Shown: positions 14,959 to 15,696 of the stretch, piece after piece | How positions within the stretch are numbered: the stretch's first letter is position 1 | How the letters are laid out: the number at the start of each line of letters is the position of its first letter | NCBI GenBank assembly: GCA_023397475.1 | Contig: JAEWUD010000046.1 | Coordinates: forward strand, 1-15,696 | From: Bacillota bacterium | GTDB taxonomy: Bacteria > Bacillota > Clostridia > Saccharofermentanales > Saccharofermentanaceae | Direction of reading: 5' to 3' | DNA: 15,696 bases | Notes under the pieces: generated by a model | What the model was told of the DNA's origin: nothing | The model's input: only the letters and a program-made list of their open reading frames with translations | Databases searched by the model: none | Translations under genes and position numbers: made by a program

Positions 14959-15696
14959 TATCTTGACGCGGTCGTATCGCCTTTGTTCGCTGTTCTCTTC
15001 TTGCGCCAAACGAGTCCCGTTCCTATCGCAACAGCGAACACCAGGAAGGCTATCGCAACAAGCGTGGCAACAGAGTTCGATTCACCGGTCTTCGTCAAAC
15101 CTGTTGTTCCCTTCTGAGATACGGAAATGCCCAGCACACCCGTGCGCGTAATCGTCGAAGTTGTTTCTCCTGTCTGTACGGTGACCGTTACATCCTTCGT
15201 GATTTGCGTAACAGACGAGGTCTCAGGCACAACATATGCTTTACCCATGACAGTTGCTGTTTGTCCGGGAGCAAGATCTCCGACGGGATATTTCTCACCC
15301 GTCAGCGGATCCGTGAGAACAACCGATGTAATCGTTTCCGATCCGGTATTGGTGATCTTATAGGTAACGGTTACAGAGTCTCCGGGCACTGCATTGGGTT
15401 TGTCCACAATGACCTCGATGGTAACAGAAGGAGTACCCGAAGGTGTTGGCGTAGACGTCGGCGTTGTTGAAGGAGTCGACGTCGGTGTAGGTGTAGGAGT
15501 GGCTGTCGGCGTAGGCGTCGACGTCGGCGTAGGTGTCGACGTCGGTGTAGGCGTAGGCGTAGCCGTCGGCGTAGGTGTTGACGTCGGTGTGGGCGTAGGC
15601 GTTGCTGTCGGCGTAGGCGTTGCTGTCGGCGTAGGTGTAGGTGTCGACGTTGGTGTGGGCGTAGGTGTCGACGTCGGTGTAGGTGTAGGTGTAGCC
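14958..15696 (-). CDS. Surface protein, C-terminal part: Thr-Pro repeat stalk, DUF11-like domain, LPXTG-like tail
   Basis: Only the last 245 residues are in the window; the frame runs open through the right edge, so the N-terminus and any signal peptide are missing. The visible part starts with about 80-85 residues in which nearly every second residue is Thr, alternating with Pro, Ser or Ala. This is a typical extended, possibly O-glycosylated, wall-spanning linker. A domain of about 100 residues follows (VTIEVIVDKPNAVPGDSVTV, then TYKITNTGSETITSVVLTDP), which resembles DUF11/conserved-repeat Ig-like domains of surface proteins. The C-terminus has LTKTGES, a hydrophobic segment of about 22 residues and RKKR plus a short polar tail: the shape of a sortase signal, but with Thr where LPXTG has Pro. 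It may be sortase-anchored or simply membrane-held. The ligand or role is unknown. Confidence 0.8.
   Translation of the reverse strand, partial: ATPTPTPTSTPTPTPTSTPTPTPTATPTPTATPTPTPTSTPTPTATPTPTPTSTPTPTSTPTPTATPTPTPTSTPSTTPTSTPTPSGTPSVTIEVIVDKPNAVPGDSVTVTYKITNTGSETITSVVLTDPLTGEKYPVGDLAPGQTATVMGKAYVVPETSSVTQITKDVTVTVQTGETTSTITRTGVLGISVSQKGTTGLTKTGESNSVATLVAIAFLVFAVAIGTGLVWRKKRTANKGDTTASR
15440..15696 (-). repeat. Tandem low-complexity repeat encoding Thr-Pro/Ser/Ala dipeptides
   Basis: Degenerate 6-base units (ACNCCN on the minus strand) encode Thr-Pro, with Ser or Ala replacing Pro at irregular intervals. The TS insertions create recurring GACGTCGAC blocks. The array continues beyond the right edge, so its full length is unknown. 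Such arrays expand and contract by slippage or recombination and are assembly-prone. Confidence 0.85.

Noticed and set aside
15440..15696. CRISPR-like or intergenic satellite array
   Set aside because: The repeats are short, have no unique spacers and stay in one open frame as Thr-Pro codons.
1..15696. Mobile element, prophage or defence island
   Set aside because: No transposase, integrase, tRNA target site, terminal repeats or shift in gene type was seen; all recognisable genes are core or wall functions.

Overview
This 15.7 kb window looks like chromosomal core sequence from an anaerobic Gram-positive bacterium of the Firmicutes, most likely class Clostridia. The evidence is the gene set: pyruvate formate-lyase, RNase J, a bifunctional Rel (p)ppGpp enzyme beside recJ, a pyruvate kinase with the extra C-terminal domain typical of Bacillus-like enzymes, a 3D-domain wall protein, a PF06541 membrane protein and a Thr-Pro-linked surface protein with an LPXTG-like tail. 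Purine-rich Shine-Dalgarno sites and sigma-A-type promoters fit this. Base composition is moderate, roughly half G+C, with G/C-ending codons common, so long antisense reading frames shadow many of the real genes. Genus cannot be decided from the sequence alone.

Layout. 1-1877 (minus) is pflB, cut by the left window edge before its glycyl-radical loop. 2072-2698 (minus) is mntP, a manganese exporter. 2699-2880 is a divergent promoter region. 2881-5467 (plus) is pyruvate kinase followed 28 bp later by a PF06541 membrane protein. 5635-6891 (plus) is a membrane-anchored protein with two SH3b domains and a C-terminal 3D domain, behind its own extended -10 promoter. 7063-9983 (plus) is RNase J with a long basic N-terminal extension, then a MerR-type regulator with a probable ligand-binding domain. 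The MerR gene meets rel tail to tail, with a 7-bp overlap. 9977-14536 (minus) is recJ-rel, transcribed in that order. 14638-14811 (minus) is rpsU, with a near-consensus promoter and a strong terminator. 14958-15696 (minus) is the C-terminal part of a surface protein cut by the right edge.

How the genes fit together. Pyk makes pyruvate and PflB cleaves it to acetyl-CoA and formate, so the left third is the pyruvate node of a fermenter with a manganese pump between the two genes. The centre and right hold housekeeping functions: RNA decay (RNase J), stringent response (Rel), DNA repair (RecJ) and translation (S21). Two wall or surface proteins complete it. No mobile element, tRNA, rRNA, CRISPR array or defence locus was seen, and no gene-free stretch exceeds 300 bases. 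I found no convincing new multi-gene system. The items most worth a second look are the operator-like palindrome at the pflB promoter, the RNase J extension, the pyk-linked membrane protein and the atypical sorting-signal tail.
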